64,000 bases of DNA, from assembly GCF_027579695.1 (NCBI RefSeq), contig NC_083590.1, positions 14,120,656 to 14,184,655 on the forward strand. Direction: 5' to 3'. The notes below the pieces were generated by a model. The model did not search any database, was not told the origin of the DNA, and worked only from the letters and a program-made list of their open reading frames with translations. A program made the position numbers and the translations under genes. Positions 1-10,530 of this stretch are shown here, piece by piece (positions within the stretch are counted from its first letter, which is position 1; every line of letters starts with the position of its first letter). The DNA is from Neoarius graeffei. Its lineage: Eukaryota; Chordata; Actinopteri; Siluriformes; Ariidae.

Positions 1-439
1 GACAGACGGTGTCATGCCCCCATCGAACTGTCTCTCTGGGCCTCCAAGTCAGGCACCAGGTGGTGCACAGGTGTGCCACAGACCTGGCAGATGTGGAGGT
101 TGCCCCGCAGTGATAACTAACTTGTCTGGTGATGCCATCTGTTTACCATTTATGGTTCCTCCACATGCCATCTGGTGATATGCCATTGACCTATAGAGGT
201 TCCTCTGCCACAGAGCACCAAGGACACCCTGCTGTCAGTGCCCCTGTGAACCGTAACCCTGTCGAGGGAGGCTACAGGTGTACTAACACTTGCCCAAGGT
301 GTCCACCCAGGCTAGTGGAGGGAAGGAGGCGCTTTACATCTCCCTTCTAGACCGGCTCCCAGCTGAGTCTAGCCACTGCCACTAGTAAACCAAAACTAGA
401 GAAACAAGAGTTCTAGAGTCCTAAAACTATAGAAATACC
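1..439. other. Unassigned DNA
   Basis: No gene or named repeat was recognised. A short open frame on the plus strand (129-350) has no recognisable domain and low-complexity composition. The stretch leads into a minisatellite. Confidence 0.4.
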
Positions 440-623
440 AGTGCTAGTAAACCAAAACTATAAAAACAAGAGTGCTAGCAAACCAAAACTATAAAACAAG
501 AGTGCTAGCAAACCAAAACTATAAAAACAAGAGTGCTAGCAAACCAAAACTATAAAACAAGAGTGCTAGCAAACCAAAACTATAAAAACAAGAATGCGAG
601 CAAACCAAAACTATAAAAACAAG
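440..623. repeat. Minisatellite, unit 31/30 bp, six copies
   Basis: Six tandem units beginning GTGCTAGCAAACCAAAAC and ending AACAAGA. Successive unit lengths are 31, 30, 31, 30, 31 and 31 bp; the difference is an A-run of five or four. The first unit has TAG for the usual AGC, and the last carries two substitutions. Degenerate relatives precede it (about 385-439). Confidence 0.85.
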
Positions 624-639
624 AGTTTTGAGACCATAG

Positions 640-745
640 CAACCACCTAATAAACACCATAGCAATGACTTGAAGTCCAACAGGAACCACCTCGCAACAC
701 ACCTATCACAACCACCTAACAACTGCCTGAACCACCTAGCAATCA
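640..745. repeat. Degenerate ACCACCTAGCAA-type repeat
   Basis: Imperfect repeats of words such as AACCACCTAGCAA and AACCACCTAACAA follow the minisatellite directly. They are too diverged to define a unit length by eye. Confidence 0.5.
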
Positions 746-1363
746 CTGCCAGTGCTAAAAACAATATGAAGTATGTTTAAGAGGATTTCTAGATATACCG
801 ATATTTCATGATGTCCTTGTCAAAACCTACTTTGTTTCTTACTTTTTCATTTGACAGTCACGATTTTGTATCTAAACGCGCGTTTGAGAAGTCCAGTGAA
901 TAATAGTGATCACTTTCACTGGTGTCCACCATTATCGACACCCTGTGGAATTAAGTGGCATTTACAGCTGTTATGGATCAATCTTTGTGTAACATTGTTG
1001 AAGCAGATGAAGTACTTAAAAAAAAAATACAAGTACTGTGATTTATAGTAATTTTTTTTCTGATTCATAACAGAATGGAATGTTTGTAGAGTATTTGTAA
1101 TCTGATTGCAGTAAATATAATTAGACCAGATTTAAATTCCTAGCATATAAAAAATGACATTTATTGGTAAACTACAAAACTAGAAATTAATAGAAACAAA
1201 AACAGATGATTAACAAAATGTGATCTATGAAAATACTTAGAAAGTGGGTAGAAAGTGGAACAAAACAATTTTCTAACGCAGGTTAAACATTATCAGTTCA
1301 TTTGTTTACAAACATTAGAATTACTTCCTCATTTATGTAAACACCGACATGCAGATATTTATA
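746..1363. other. AT-rich DNA, nothing recognised
   Basis: No open frame with recognisable homology, RNA gene or repeat structure was seen. The stretch is AT-rich with several A-runs and ends at the TA target of the Tc1 element. Confidence 0.5.
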
Positions 1364-1921
1364 TACAGTGGTGCTTGAAAGTTTGTGAATTCTTTAGAAT
1401 TTTCTATAATTCTGCATAAATATGACCTTAAACATCATCAGATTTTCACACAAGTCCTAAAAGTAGATAAAGAGAACCCAGTTAAACAAATGAGACAAAA
1501 ATATTATACTTGGTCATTTATTTATTGAGGAAAATTATCCAATATTACATATCTGTGAGTGGCAAAAGTATGTGAACATCTAGGATGCGCAGTTAATTTG
1601 AAGGTGAAATTCGAGTCAGGTGTTTTCAATCAATGGGATGACTATCAGGTATGAGTGGGCACCCTGTTTTATTTAAAGAACAGGGATCTATCAAAGTCTG
1701 ATCTTCACAACACATGTTTGTGGAAGTGTATCATGGCATGAACAAAGGAGTTTTCTGAGGACCTCAGAAAAGCGTTGTTGATGCTCATCAGGCGCGCAGG
1801 AACACATTTTAGGTCAGGGGTGCTGCATATTAAGTAGCCAAGTTAATGGGGGTTTAAAAAAAAATATCCTTCTCACCCCTGGCGGGAGGTGGTATCCATG
1901 TCATCCTCAAGCTCGGGTCCT

Positions 1922-3946
1922 CTACCAGAGGCCTGGGAGTTTGAGGGTTCTGCGCAGTATCTTCGATGTTCCTAGGACTGCGCTCTTCTGGACTGAGGCT
2001 TCAGATGTTCCTGGGATTTGCTGGAGCCACTCTCCCAGTTTGGGGGTTACTGCCCCAAGTGCCCCCACTACCACGGGGACCACACAACCCTTGACCTTCC
2101 ACATCCGTTCCAGCTGCTCTTTCAACCCTTGATACTTCTCAAGTTTCTCATGTTCCTTCTTCCTGATGTTGGCGTCAGCTGGGATCGCCACATCTATCAC
2201 CACCACCCTCTTCTGCTCTTTGTCCACCACCACTATGTCCGGTTGGTTAGCCAGGATCTGTTTGTCAATCTGGAAGCTGAAGTCCCACAGAACCTTGGCC
2301 CTGTTGTTCTCAGCCACCTTCTGTGGTATGGCCCATTGGGACTTGGGTACTTCTATTCCATACTGGTTGCAGATGTTCCTGTATACTATCCCAGCCACTT
2401 GGTTGTGCCTCTCCATGTACGCTGATCCAGCTAGCATCTTACACCCTGCTACTATGTGCTGGACTGTTTCATGGGCTTCTTTGCACAGTCTGCATCTTGG
2501 GTCTGATCTACTCTGGTAGATCCTGGCCTCTATGGCTCTTGTGCTTATGGCCTGTTTTTGTGCTGCCATGATTAGTGCCTCTGTGCTGTCTGTCAGTCCT
2601 GCATTATCCAGCCACTGGTAGGATTTCTTGATATCAGCCACTTCCTCTATCTGACGGCGGTACATGCCATGTAGGGGTTTGTCTCTCCAGGTTGTCTGTT
2701 CCTCCTCCTCCTCTGCACTCTCATCAGGGTTCTGCTGCCTGAGACATTCACTTAGCAGTTCATCCTTTGGGGCCATCTTTCTGATGTATTCTCGGATTTT
2801 CGATGTTTCATCCTGGACCGTGGTTTTGATGCTCACTAGCCCTCGGCCTCCCTCTTTCCGCTTAGTGTATAGTCTCAGGGTGCTGGAGTTGGGGTGGAAT
2901 CCTCCATGCATGGTGAGGAGCTTTCTAGTCTTGATATCTGTGGCTTCTATCTCCTCCTTTGGCCAGTTTATGATACCAGCGGGGTATCTGATGACTGGTA
3001 GTGCGTACATGTTGATGGCTCGGACCTTGTTCTTACCATTCAGCTGACTTTTCAGGACCTGCCTTACTCTCTGGAGGTATTTGGCTGTGGTTGACTTCCT
3101 TGTGGCTTCTTCATGGTTTCCATTAGCCTGTGGGATGCCAAGGTACTTGTAGCTGTCTTGGATATCACCTATGTTGCCCTCTGGTAGGTCAATCCCCTCA
3201 GTCCGGATCATCTTGCCTCTCTTTGAGACCATCCAGCCACACTTGTCCAATCCGAATGACATCCCTATGTCATCGCTGTAGATCCGGGTGGTGTGGATCA
3301 GCGAGTCTATTTCTCGCTCGTTCCTGGCATACAGCTTGATGTCATCCATGTAGAGCAGGTGGCTGATTGTTGCCCCACTACGGAATCAGTACCTGTAGCC
3401 ACTCTTCATGATGATCTGACTGAGGGGGTTCAGGCCTATGCAGAACAGCAGTGGTGATAGCGCATCTCCTTGGTATATGCTGCACTTGATGTTGACTTGG
3501 GCAATGGGTTTTGAGTTGGCCTCTAGGGTTGTCTTCCACATTTCCATTGAGTTCTGGATGAAGGTCCTTAGGTTCCTGTTGATCTTATACAGTTCCAGAC
3601 ATTCCAGTATCCATGTGTGTGGCATTGAGTCATAGGCTTTCTTGTAGTCAATCCAGGCAGTGCACAGGTTGGTCTGTCTCTTCTTACAGTCTCGGGCAAC
3701 TGTTCTATCGACCAGTAGCTGGTGCTTGGCTCCTCTGGTGTTACTGCCAATTCCTTTCTGTGCCTCGCTCATGTATTGAGCCACATGCTTACTCATTTTT
3801 GCCGCAATGATGCCTGACAGGGCCTTCCATGTTGTGCAGAGACAGGTAATTGGCCGGTAGTTGGATGGGATGGGTCCCTTCTGGGGGTCCTTCATGATTA
3901 GGACTGTCCTGCCTTGGGTTAGCCATTCTGGGTGGGTGGGTTCCAT
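1922..3946 (-). pseudogene. R4-type LINE polyprotein: RT, CCHC finger, RLE (one nonsense codon)
   Basis: Read from 3946 downward, the frame carries RT fingers (NYRPITCL), the first catalytic block (IDYKKAYDSMPH), the QGDALSPLLF block and, after an in-frame TGA at 3386-3388, the YMDD box (LLYMDDIKLYA near 3340). The C-terminal part has C-x2-C-x8-H-x4-C (starting CRLCKEAHE) and then PDIVVVDKEQ followed by VVVIDVAIPAD, which fits the PD...D core of a restriction-like nuclease. The upstream part of RT continues in another frame (3930-4064), so there is also a frameshift near 3940. It is therefore not functional as it stands. Confidence 0.85.
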
Positions 3947-4540
3947 CCCTCAGCAGCTGGTTCATCTGTGCTGCTAAGCGTTCATGGAGTGCAGTTAGCT
4001 TCTTCAGCCAGTACGTATGGATCATATCGGGGCCTGGTGCTGTCCAGCTCTTCATCTTTGACACTCTTTCTTGGACGTCTTACTGCTTACTGGTTCTTGT
4101 TCTGGGAGGTTGCTGTGGTCAGCTCTTAGGTCCACATTGGGCATCGGTGTTGTGTGATGCCTTTCTTTCCCATATGTCTTTCCAGTATTTTTCCACCTCA
4201 GCTCTTGGTGGGTCTGACTGGTTGTTGTTCCCCTGCCACTGAGAGTACACCTTGGCTGGTTCAGTGGAGAACAGCTTGTTTATTAACAGCCTCTCCCTCC
4301 TTGGTGTATCTCTTCAATCGGGTGGCCAGAGCTGTTAGTCACTGTTTGGCAGTTTCTAGTGCCTCTGGTATGGAGAGTGAGTTGTACTTCCTGGGTTCCC
4401 CTTTATTCACCATGTTCCCTTTCTGTAGTTCAGCTAGCTGGCTAACTACCCGAGCCCCCTTTGTGTCCAGTGATCTCCATGATTACTGTTGCTGTACTGT
4501 GTATTGTTGGTCTCAGTGATGGTTCTTGTGGAGATTGTCT

Positions 4541-4870
4541 TCAGCTGTTAGGGCTTGGTGACATCTTGGTGAATGATGACATCTCCCCGCTGACCTGTCT
4601 TCCTTGTTGTATTTCATTAATCTCTAGTTGTGATAGTAGATTTCGATTACGGATGTTGGAACACTGGGCTAATAGCATATAGTAGCATTCCAGCAAATCC
4701 GTATTTTCTGTCCTCGTCCATCGATGTCTTGTTCCAGTAGCCCATTTCTCATCAGTTTGCCCTGGTTCCCTAGCAACTGACGCAGACCTTGTTGACCCGG
4801 GCGACGTCTGAGCCGGTATGACTCTATCAGTTATGTTTTCACTCATTCCTGAGGTAGGCTGATATATCAT
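4541..4870 (-). pseudogene. N-terminal fragment of the R4-type LINE protein
   Basis: A 109-residue frame upstream of the RT region begins MIYQPTSGMSEN and contains RWTRTENTDLLECYYMLLAQ, a W-rich helical motif that resembles the N-terminal region of R4-type LINE proteins as I remember them. It ends before the RT domain; 4065-4540 has no long frame, so at least one further frameshift separates them. The start codon is the first Met after the tRNA-like segment. Confidence 0.55.
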
Positions 4871-4903
4871 GAGGGGTTTTTGCCTAAGGACCCTTACTGG
4901 ATG

Positions 4904-4980
4904 ATGTTTTGCCCCGACCAGGATTCGAACCCCGATCTCCTGCGTCGTAGTCAGTGAGCGTTACCACTGTACTATCCAGC
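4904..4980 (-). promoter_or_regulatory. tRNA-like segment with intact pol III A and B boxes
   Basis: On the minus strand an A box TAGTACAGTGG (4964-4974) and a B box GGTTCGAATCC (4921-4931) both match the tRNA internal-promoter consensus fully. The acceptor arm does not pair (GCTGGAT against TCGGGGC) and the T stem has a mismatch, so it is tRNA-derived rather than a working tRNA gene. It sits about 35 bp upstream of the first Met of the LINE fragment, in the same orientation. Confidence 0.75.
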
Positions 4981-4994
4981 TGATATATATATAT

Positions 4995-5482
4995 GCCGTT
5001 ATAATGCACTTTAAGATTGATACCTTGACATCACTGCAGCGTAGTACCTGATGTTCCATAATGTACATGTAACGTATGTAAGCAGAACCAAACTGTGATT
5101 TTGGCCGATATGTCTGAAGACTCCGAAGAAGGTCCATTCCTGAGGCACATTAACTGAATATTTTCCATCATTAACAGATTGTTTTAACTACATGGTGATG
5201 GAAAGATATAGAGACTAACTGTTATTTTAACATATCCTGAAGCATTGGCGCCGGAACCAGTTTTAAAGTGATGTAAGAATAAGTGGTGGTTCGGGGGTTT
5301 CTCCCCTGAGAAAATTTTTGATGTTGTAGAGGTTAGATAGCAGGTTTTGCGCAATTTTAGACAAAGAGAACGGTCTTACTATGATTTAAAACGTTTCATC
5401 CCTGCTCAGTAGGGGTGCACAGCACCCTCAGTACTCCAGTAGAGGGTGCTGCAGCACCCTCAGCACCCCACTTCCCGCACCC
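4995..5482. other. Unassigned right flank of the composite insertion
   Basis: No coding frame was recognised. GGGTTTCTCCCCTGAGAAAATTT (in part, near 5293) resembles the subterminal part of some hAT elements, and 5410-5480 is a run of inverted CAGCACCCT/AGGGTGCTG words ending at the 16-bp duplication. Confidence 0.35.
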
Positions 5483-5498
5483 TTGATGCTCATCAGGC

Positions 5499-6344
5499 TG
5501 GAAAAGGTTACAAAACTATCTCTAAAGAGTTTGGCCTTCACCAATTCACAGTCAGATTGATTGTGGACAAATAGAGGAAATTCAAGACCAACATTACCCT
5601 CCCCAGGAGTGGTCAACCAACAAAGATCACTTCAAGAGCAAGGCGAGGTCAGAAAGGACCCCAGGGTAACTTCTAAGCAACTGAAGGCCTCTCTCACATT
5701 GGCTAATGTTAATGTTCATGAGTCCACCATCAGGAGAACACTGAACAACAATGGTGTGCATGGCATGGTTGCAAGGGGAAAGCCACTGCTCTCCAAAAAG
5801 AACATTGCTGCTCGTCTGCAGTTTGCTAAAGATCGTGTGGACAAGCCAGAAAAGGCTATTGGAAAAATGTTTTGTGGATGGATGAGACCAAAATTTAATT
5901 TTTTGGTTTAAAGGAGAAGCGTTATGTTTGAAGAAAGGAAAACACTGCATTCCAGCATAAGAACCTTATCCCATCTGTGAAACATGGTGGTGGTAGTATC
6001 ATGGTTTGGGCCCATTTTGCTGCATCTGGGCCAGGATGGCTTGCCATCATTGATAGAACAATGAATTCTGGATTATACCAGCGAAAATTAAAGGAAAATG
6101 TCAGGACATCTGTCCATGAACTGAATCCCAAGAGATGGTGGGTCATGCAGCAAGACAACGACCCTAAGCACACAAGTCATTCTACCAAAGAATGCTTAAA
6201 AAGAATAAAGTTAATGTTTTGGAATGGCCAAGTCAAAGTCCTGACCTTAAGCCAATTGAATTGTTGTGGAAGGACCTGAAGTGAAGAGTTCATGTGAGGA
6301 AACCCACCAACATCCCAGAGTTGAAGCTGTTCTGTATGGAGGAA
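5499..6344 (+). pseudogene. Transposase remnant of Tc1 copy A
   Basis: The frame resumes after the composite insertion with HTH residues (GKGYKTISKEFGL-like) and continues through NNNGVHGMVARGKPLLSKKN, FCGWMRPKF (catalytic segment, altered), HGGGSIMVWAHFAASGPG and [12 protein letters not shown] to ELNCCGRT. It is broken by frameshifts near 5625, 5885 and 5935 and is cut at the hAT insertion; the last codons lie at 9145-9245. DD34E catalytic positions are partly lost. Confidence 0.8.
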
Positions 6345-6742
6345 CATACCTGTCAACTTTGAGGTTTGAAAAAAAGGGATATTTCCCAGATTTTTAACTC
6401 AAAATAAGGGAAAATTTTCGGAAAGTCATACCCTTCACCAAAAGTGGGTGTGTAGTTGAATGGGGGGCAATTTTCTATCTAGTATTTGTGATTTCCTGCA
6501 CTCTGGTGCATGTTGGTGATAGCCAAGACCCAAACTCAATATGCTTATGGTTTATAGAGTGCATTTGTGAATAAACTATACATTTATTTTTATTTGCTTT
6601 CAGTGGTACCAGTTATTTCCCAAATTAAGGGCTAAAATACGTATCTTATGTTAAAATAAGAAAAGTCATTATATAACCAGTCAATAAATTCAATTCCATT
6701 GCAATTTATTATGGTTTTACCATAGTCATGGCCTCGGAACAC

Positions 6743-6810
<68 letters not shown>
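6743..6810. repeat. (TAGA)n microsatellite
   Basis: About 17 uninterrupted TAGA units, followed by a short imperfect AGAGTAATAAAG-type continuation. It lies inside the hAT element. Confidence 0.95.
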
Positions 6811-6888
6811 GTAATAAAGAGATAAAGAGTAATATAAGATATTAAACCCAGAGTGATTTTAAAATGGGTAAGTTTCAGATAGAAAATA

Positions 6889-8497
6889 CAGTGGTGCTTG
6901 AAAGTTTGTGAACCCTTTAGAATTTTCTATATTTCTGCATAAATATGACCTAAAACATCATCAGATTTTCACACAAGTCCTAAAAGTAGATAAAGAGAAC
7001 CCAGTTAAACAAATGAGACAAAAATATTATACTTGGTCATTTATTTATTGAGGAGAATGATCCAATATTACATATCTGTGAGTGGCAAAAGTATGTGAAC
7101 CTCTAGGATTAGCAGTTAATTTGAAGGTGAAATTAGAGTCAGGTGTTTTCAATCAATGGGACGACAATCAGGTGTGAGTGGGCACCCTATTTTATTTAAA
7201 GAACAGGAATCTATCAAAGTCTGATCTTCACAACACATGTTTGTGGAAGTGTATCATGGCACGAACAAAGGAGATTTCTGAGGACCTCAGAAAAAGCATT
7301 GTTGATGCTCATCAGGCTGGAAAAGGTTACAAAACCATCTCTAAAGAGTTTGGACTCCACCAATCCACAGTCAGACAGATTGTGTACAAATGGAGGAAAT
7401 TCAAGACCATTGTTATCCTCCCCAGGAGTGGTCGACCAACAAAGATCACTCCAACAGCAAGGCGTGTAATGATCGATGAGGTCACAAAGGACCCCAGGGT
7501 AACTTCTAAGCAACTGAAGGCCTCTCTCGCATTGGCTAATGTTAATGTTCATGAGTCCACCATCAGGAGAACACTGAACAACAATGGTGTGCATGGCAGG
7601 GTTGCAAGGAGAAAGCCACTGCTCTGCAAAAAGAACATTGCTGCTCGTCTGCAGTTTGCTAAAGATCACGTGGACAAGCCAGAAGGCTATTGGAAAAATG
7701 TTTGTGGACGGATGAGACCAAAATAGAACTTTTTGGTTTAAATGAGAAGCATTATGTTTGGAGAAAGGAAAACAGTGTATTCCAGCATAAGAACCTTATC
7801 TCATCTGTGAAACATGGTGGTGGTAGTATCATGGTTTGGGCCTGTTTTGCTGCATCTGGGCCTGGACGGCTTGCCATCATTGATGGAACAATGAATTCTG
7901 AATTATACCAGCGAATTCTAAAGGAAAATGTCAGGACATCTGTCCATGAACTGAATCTCAAGAGAAGGTGAGTCATGCAGCAAGACAATGACCCTAAGCA
8001 CACAAGTCGTTCTACCAAAGAATGGTTAAAGAAGAATAAAGTTAATGTTTTGGAATGGCCAAGTCAAAGTCCTGACCTTAATCCAATCGAAATGTTGTGG
8101 AATGACCTGAAGTGAGCAGTTCATGTGAGGACACCCACCAACAGCCCATAGTTGAAGCTGTTCTGTACGGAGGAACAGGCTAAAATTCCTCCAAGCCAGT
8201 ATGCAGGACTGATCAACAGTTACCGCAAACATTTAGTTGCAGTTATTGCTGCACAAGGGGGTCACACCAGATACTGAAAGCAAAGGTTCACATACTTTTG
8301 CCCCTCACAGATATGTAATATTGGATAATTTTCCTCAATAAATAAATGACCAAGTATAATATTTTTGTCTCATTGGTTTAACTGGGTTCTCTTTATCTAC
8401 TTTTAGGACTTGTGTGAAAATCTGATGATGTTTTAGGTCATATTTATGCAGAAATATAGAAAATTCTAAAGGGTTCACAAACTTTCAAGCACCACTG
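6889..8497 (+). mobile_element. Tc1-like transposon copy B, structurally complete
   Basis: 1609 bp from CAGTGGTGCTTGAAAG to CTTTCAAGCACCACTG, flanked by TA at 6887-6888 and 8498-8499. Inverted repeats are about 205 bp. It lies inside a hAT element which itself lies in Tc1 copy A of the same family, so this copy is the youngest of the three layers. Confidence 0.95.
7256..8277 (+). pseudogene. Tc1-like transposase of copy B
   Basis: The start is ATG at 7256 (MARTKEISEDLRKSIVDAHQ). Features in order: paired-type helix-turn-helix (residues about 1-60), GRPTK AT-hook-like linker (about 66-70), second HTH, then the catalytic domain with [21 protein letters not shown] and [10 protein letters not shown], which fits a DD34E transposase of about 340 residues. 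A frameshift near 7683 (EGYWKNV to LWTDETK) and an in-frame TGA at 7969-7971 (family copies have Trp) plus a later stop near 8113 inactivate it. Confidence 0.9.
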
Positions 8498-8558
8498 TAA
8501 AATAGACAATGAGTGGATAAAACAGTTAATACACCAATTAGTTTACACTAGGCTATTT

Positions 8559-8757
8559 ATGAGGTCTTAGCCAGGACATACTTAATGTAAACATGTGTAG
8601 CTTACCTTCGATTATTTGGGAGGCTTTCATTTTCCCCATGGAAAATTTCTTTGCGATGGAAGAGTCTGGGAACATTCCAGCCACGCACTTGTTGAAATCA
8701 TCAAAGAAAGAGAGGCTAATGTTTTTCTTAGCTATTAGCATCGCCATCTTCACCTCA
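8559..8757 (-). pseudogene. hAT transposase internal fragment
   Basis: Read on the minus strand the segment gives SEVKMAMLIAKKNISLSFF followed by DDFNKCVAGMFPDSSIAKKF and KMKASQIIEG. This is the conserved N-terminal catalytic-core region of ZBED/DUF4371-type hAT transposases as I know the family (pattern AExxxAxFIAEHNxPF...MFPDSxIAxxFxxxxTK). The upstream edge is cut by the MITE at 8766. It belongs to the surrounding hAT element. Confidence 0.65.
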
Positions 8758-8765
8758 GACCTAAT

Positions 8766-8878
8766 CAGTGTTGCCAGATACTGCTGACGTTTTCCAGCCC
8801 AAAATATGTTCAAAACCTGTCAAAATGCACTTGAAACCACCCAACTTGGGCGGGAAAGCTCCCAATCTGGCAACACTG
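8766..8878. mobile_element. 113-bp hAT-type MITE
   Basis: Ends CAGTGTTGCCAGAT and ATCTGGCAACACTG form a 14-bp perfect inverted repeat, flanked by GACCTAAT at 8758-8765 and 8879-8886 (perfect 8-bp duplication). It is non-coding and inserted in the transposase fragment of the surrounding hAT. Confidence 0.9.
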
Positions 8879-9316
8879 GACCTAATCACTTGTTCAGCCT
8901 CGCCTCCGGATGGAGTTATGTAATTACTGATGCCTGAGAGGGCGGGGACGTGAATTCATGGCCCGACTTCCTGCTGTAAACTCTTGTCAGAGGCGCGTCA
9001 TGAATTCTGGACCTACTGACTTTTTTATATTGTGAAAATACGGGATATTTTCGGGAAAATAAAAAAACGGGAAGACAGGGGGAAATAAGTCAAAATAAGG
9101 GATTTCCCAGGAAAAACAGGAGGGTTGACAGGTATGCGGAGGAATGGACTAAAATTCCTCCAAGCCGGTGTGAAGGACTGATCAACAGTTACCGGAAATG
9201 TTTAGTTGCAGTTATTGCTGCACAAGGGGGTCACACCAGATACTGAAAGCAAAGTTTCACATACTTTTACCACTCACAGATATGTAATATTGGATAATTT
9301 TCCTCAATAAATAAAT

Positions 9317-9686
9317 CTCATCTCATTATCTCTAGCCGCTTTATCCTTCTACAGGGTCGCAGGCAAGCTGGAGCCTATCCCAGCTGACTATGGGTGAAAG
9401 GCGGGGTACACCCTGGACAAGTCGCCAGGTCATCACAGGGCTGACACATAGACACAGACAACCGTTCACACTCACATTCACACCTACGGTCAATTTAGAG
9501 TCACCAATTAACCTAACCTGCATGTCTTTGGACTGTGGGGGAAACCGGAGCACCCGGAGGAAACCCACGCGGACACAGGGAGAACATGCAAACTCCGCAC
9601 AGAAAGGCCCTCGCCGGCCATGGGGCTCGAACCCAGGACCTTCTTGCTGTGAGGCGACAGCGCTAACCACTACACCACCGTGCCGC
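9317..9686 (-). mobile_element. tRNA-derived SINE (copy 1)
   Basis: Minus orientation: tRNA-like head with A box TGGTGTAGTGG and near-consensus B box at the right, body containing CAGTCCAAAGACATGCAGG, tail GATAAAGCGGCTAGAGATAATGAG at the left. Flanked by CCTCAATAAATAAAT (9302-9316, 9687-9701), a 15-bp duplication. It interrupts the right inverted repeat of Tc1 copy A. Confidence 0.95.
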
Positions 9687-9853
9687 CCTCAATAAATAAA
9701 TGACCAATTATAATATTTTTGTCTCATTTGTTTAACTGGGTTCTCTTTATCTACTTTTAGGACTTGTATGAAAATCTGATGATGTTTTAGGTCATATTTA
9801 TGCAGAAATATAGAAAATTCTAAAGGGTTCCCAAACTTTCAAGCACCACTGTA

Positions 9854-10152
9854 AAAGATATTTTGTACTAAATATAAGTCTATGTTAAACAAATTTTAAA
9901 TAAAAACTATGTGTTTTTAACTTAATACCACATAACGATTATCTTTTAAAATAAATAATCATCCGGATGTAGATAATTGTGGAATGGTGTTGATAACTTT
10001 GGACAAAGGTGTCAATAATTGTGGAATGGTGTCATGTGATCTGATGTGCTAAGTAATCGGGAATCAACTCGTTTTTTTTTTTTCCAGTGAAAGGTTGATT
10101 AATTATTTATGCACAATTTACAAATTGAAAGTCTTTTCTACTTTTGCAATGG
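9854..10152. other. AT-rich DNA, nothing recognised
   Basis: No gene or transposon end was identified. The phrase AATTGTGGAATGGTGT occurs twice (near 9977 and 10017) as a short direct repeat. Confidence 0.5.
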
Positions 10153-10164
10153 CCAAAAGATCTT

Positions 10165-10530
10165 CCATCCATCCATTATCTCTATCTGCTTATCCTGTCC
10201 TACAGGGTCACAGGCAAGCTGGAGCCTATCCCAGCTGACTATGGGCAAGAGGCAGGGTTCACCCTGGACAAGTCGCCAGGTCATCGCAGGGTCAACACAG
10301 AGACAAACAACCATTCACACTCACACCTACAGTCAATTTAGAGCCACCAATTAGCCAAATCTGCATGTCTTTGGACTGTGCAGGAAACCAGAGCACCTGG
10401 AGGAAACCCACGTAGACACGGGGATAACATGCAAACTCCACACAGAAAGGCCCTCGCCGGCCACTGGGCTCGAACCCAGGACCTTCTTGCTGTGAGGCGA
10501 CAATGCTAACCACTACACCACCATGCCTCC
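10165..10530 (-). mobile_element. tRNA-derived SINE (copy 2), (ATGG)n-tail subfamily
   Basis: Same head and body as the other SINEs but the tail is ATGGATGG-type instead of GATGAGATG, and the body differs at several shared positions. Duplication CCAAAAGATCTT at 10153-10164 and 10531-10542 (12 bp). Confidence 0.93.

Larger units (their letters stand above)
1850..4980 (-). mobile_element. R4/Dong/Rex6-type LINE with restriction-like endonuclease
   Basis: A minus-strand reverse transcriptase followed by a CCHC finger and a PD-(D/E)xK-type endonuclease at the C terminus is the architecture of RLE-bearing LINEs; the R4 clade (Dong, Rex6) is the one usual in fish. No AP endonuclease is seen. The 5' end lies near a tRNA-like segment and a short TA run at 4982-4994. 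The 3' side has an A/T run at 1856-1868. Clade assignment comes from domain order and the RT signature, not from an alignment. Confidence 0.75.
1794..5482 (-). mobile_element. 3.7-kb composite insertion with 16-bp duplication
   Basis: The block is bracketed by TTGATGCTCATCAGGC at 1778-1793 and 5483-5498, and the Tc1 sequence resumes in register after the second copy. A 16-bp duplication fits target-primed reverse transcription better than a cut-and-paste element. The interior contains an R4-type LINE (about 1850-4980). The outer parts (1794-1850, 4985-5482) are not recognised; the right edge is rich in GGTGCTGCAGCACCC palindromes. It could be one LINE with long untranslated ends or a LINE nested in another insertion. 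Confidence 0.65.
6345..9136 (-). mobile_element. hAT element, CATACCTGTCAAC family, copy 1
   Basis: Ends are CATACCTGTCAAC and GTTGACAGGTATG (13-bp perfect inverted repeat). Flanks are TGGAGGAA (6337-6344) and CGGAGGAA (9137-9144), an 8-bp duplication with one change, as in hAT elements. A transposase fragment at 8559-8757 supports the class. Inside are a (TAGA)n tract, Tc1 copy B (6889-8497) and a 113-bp MITE (8766-8878). Net length without these is about 1.07 kb, so it is a deletion derivative. Confidence 0.85.
1366..9851 (+). mobile_element. Tc1-like transposon copy A, split by three insertions
   Basis: Left end CAGTGGTGCTTGAAAG follows a TA at 1364-1365; right end CAAGCACCACTG is followed by TA at 9852-9853. 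Three later insertions break it: 1794-5482 (16-bp duplication), 6345-9136 (hAT, 8-bp duplication) and 9317-9686 (SINE, 15-bp duplication). Removing the insertions and one duplicate each leaves about 1.6 kb, the size of the uninterrupted copies at 6889-8497 and 18104-19706. Terminal inverted repeats are about 200 bp. The transposase start at 1734 reads ATG-GCA-TGA, so it is dead from the second codon onward. Confidence 0.9.

Noticed and set aside
440-623. CRISPR-like array
   Set aside because: Units are contiguous without unique spacers, and the genome is a vertebrate; it is a minisatellite.
4904-4980. A genuine tRNA gene on the minus strand
   Set aside because: A and B boxes are perfect, but the acceptor arm does not pair and the T stem has a mismatch, so it is tRNA-derived rather than a tRNA gene.
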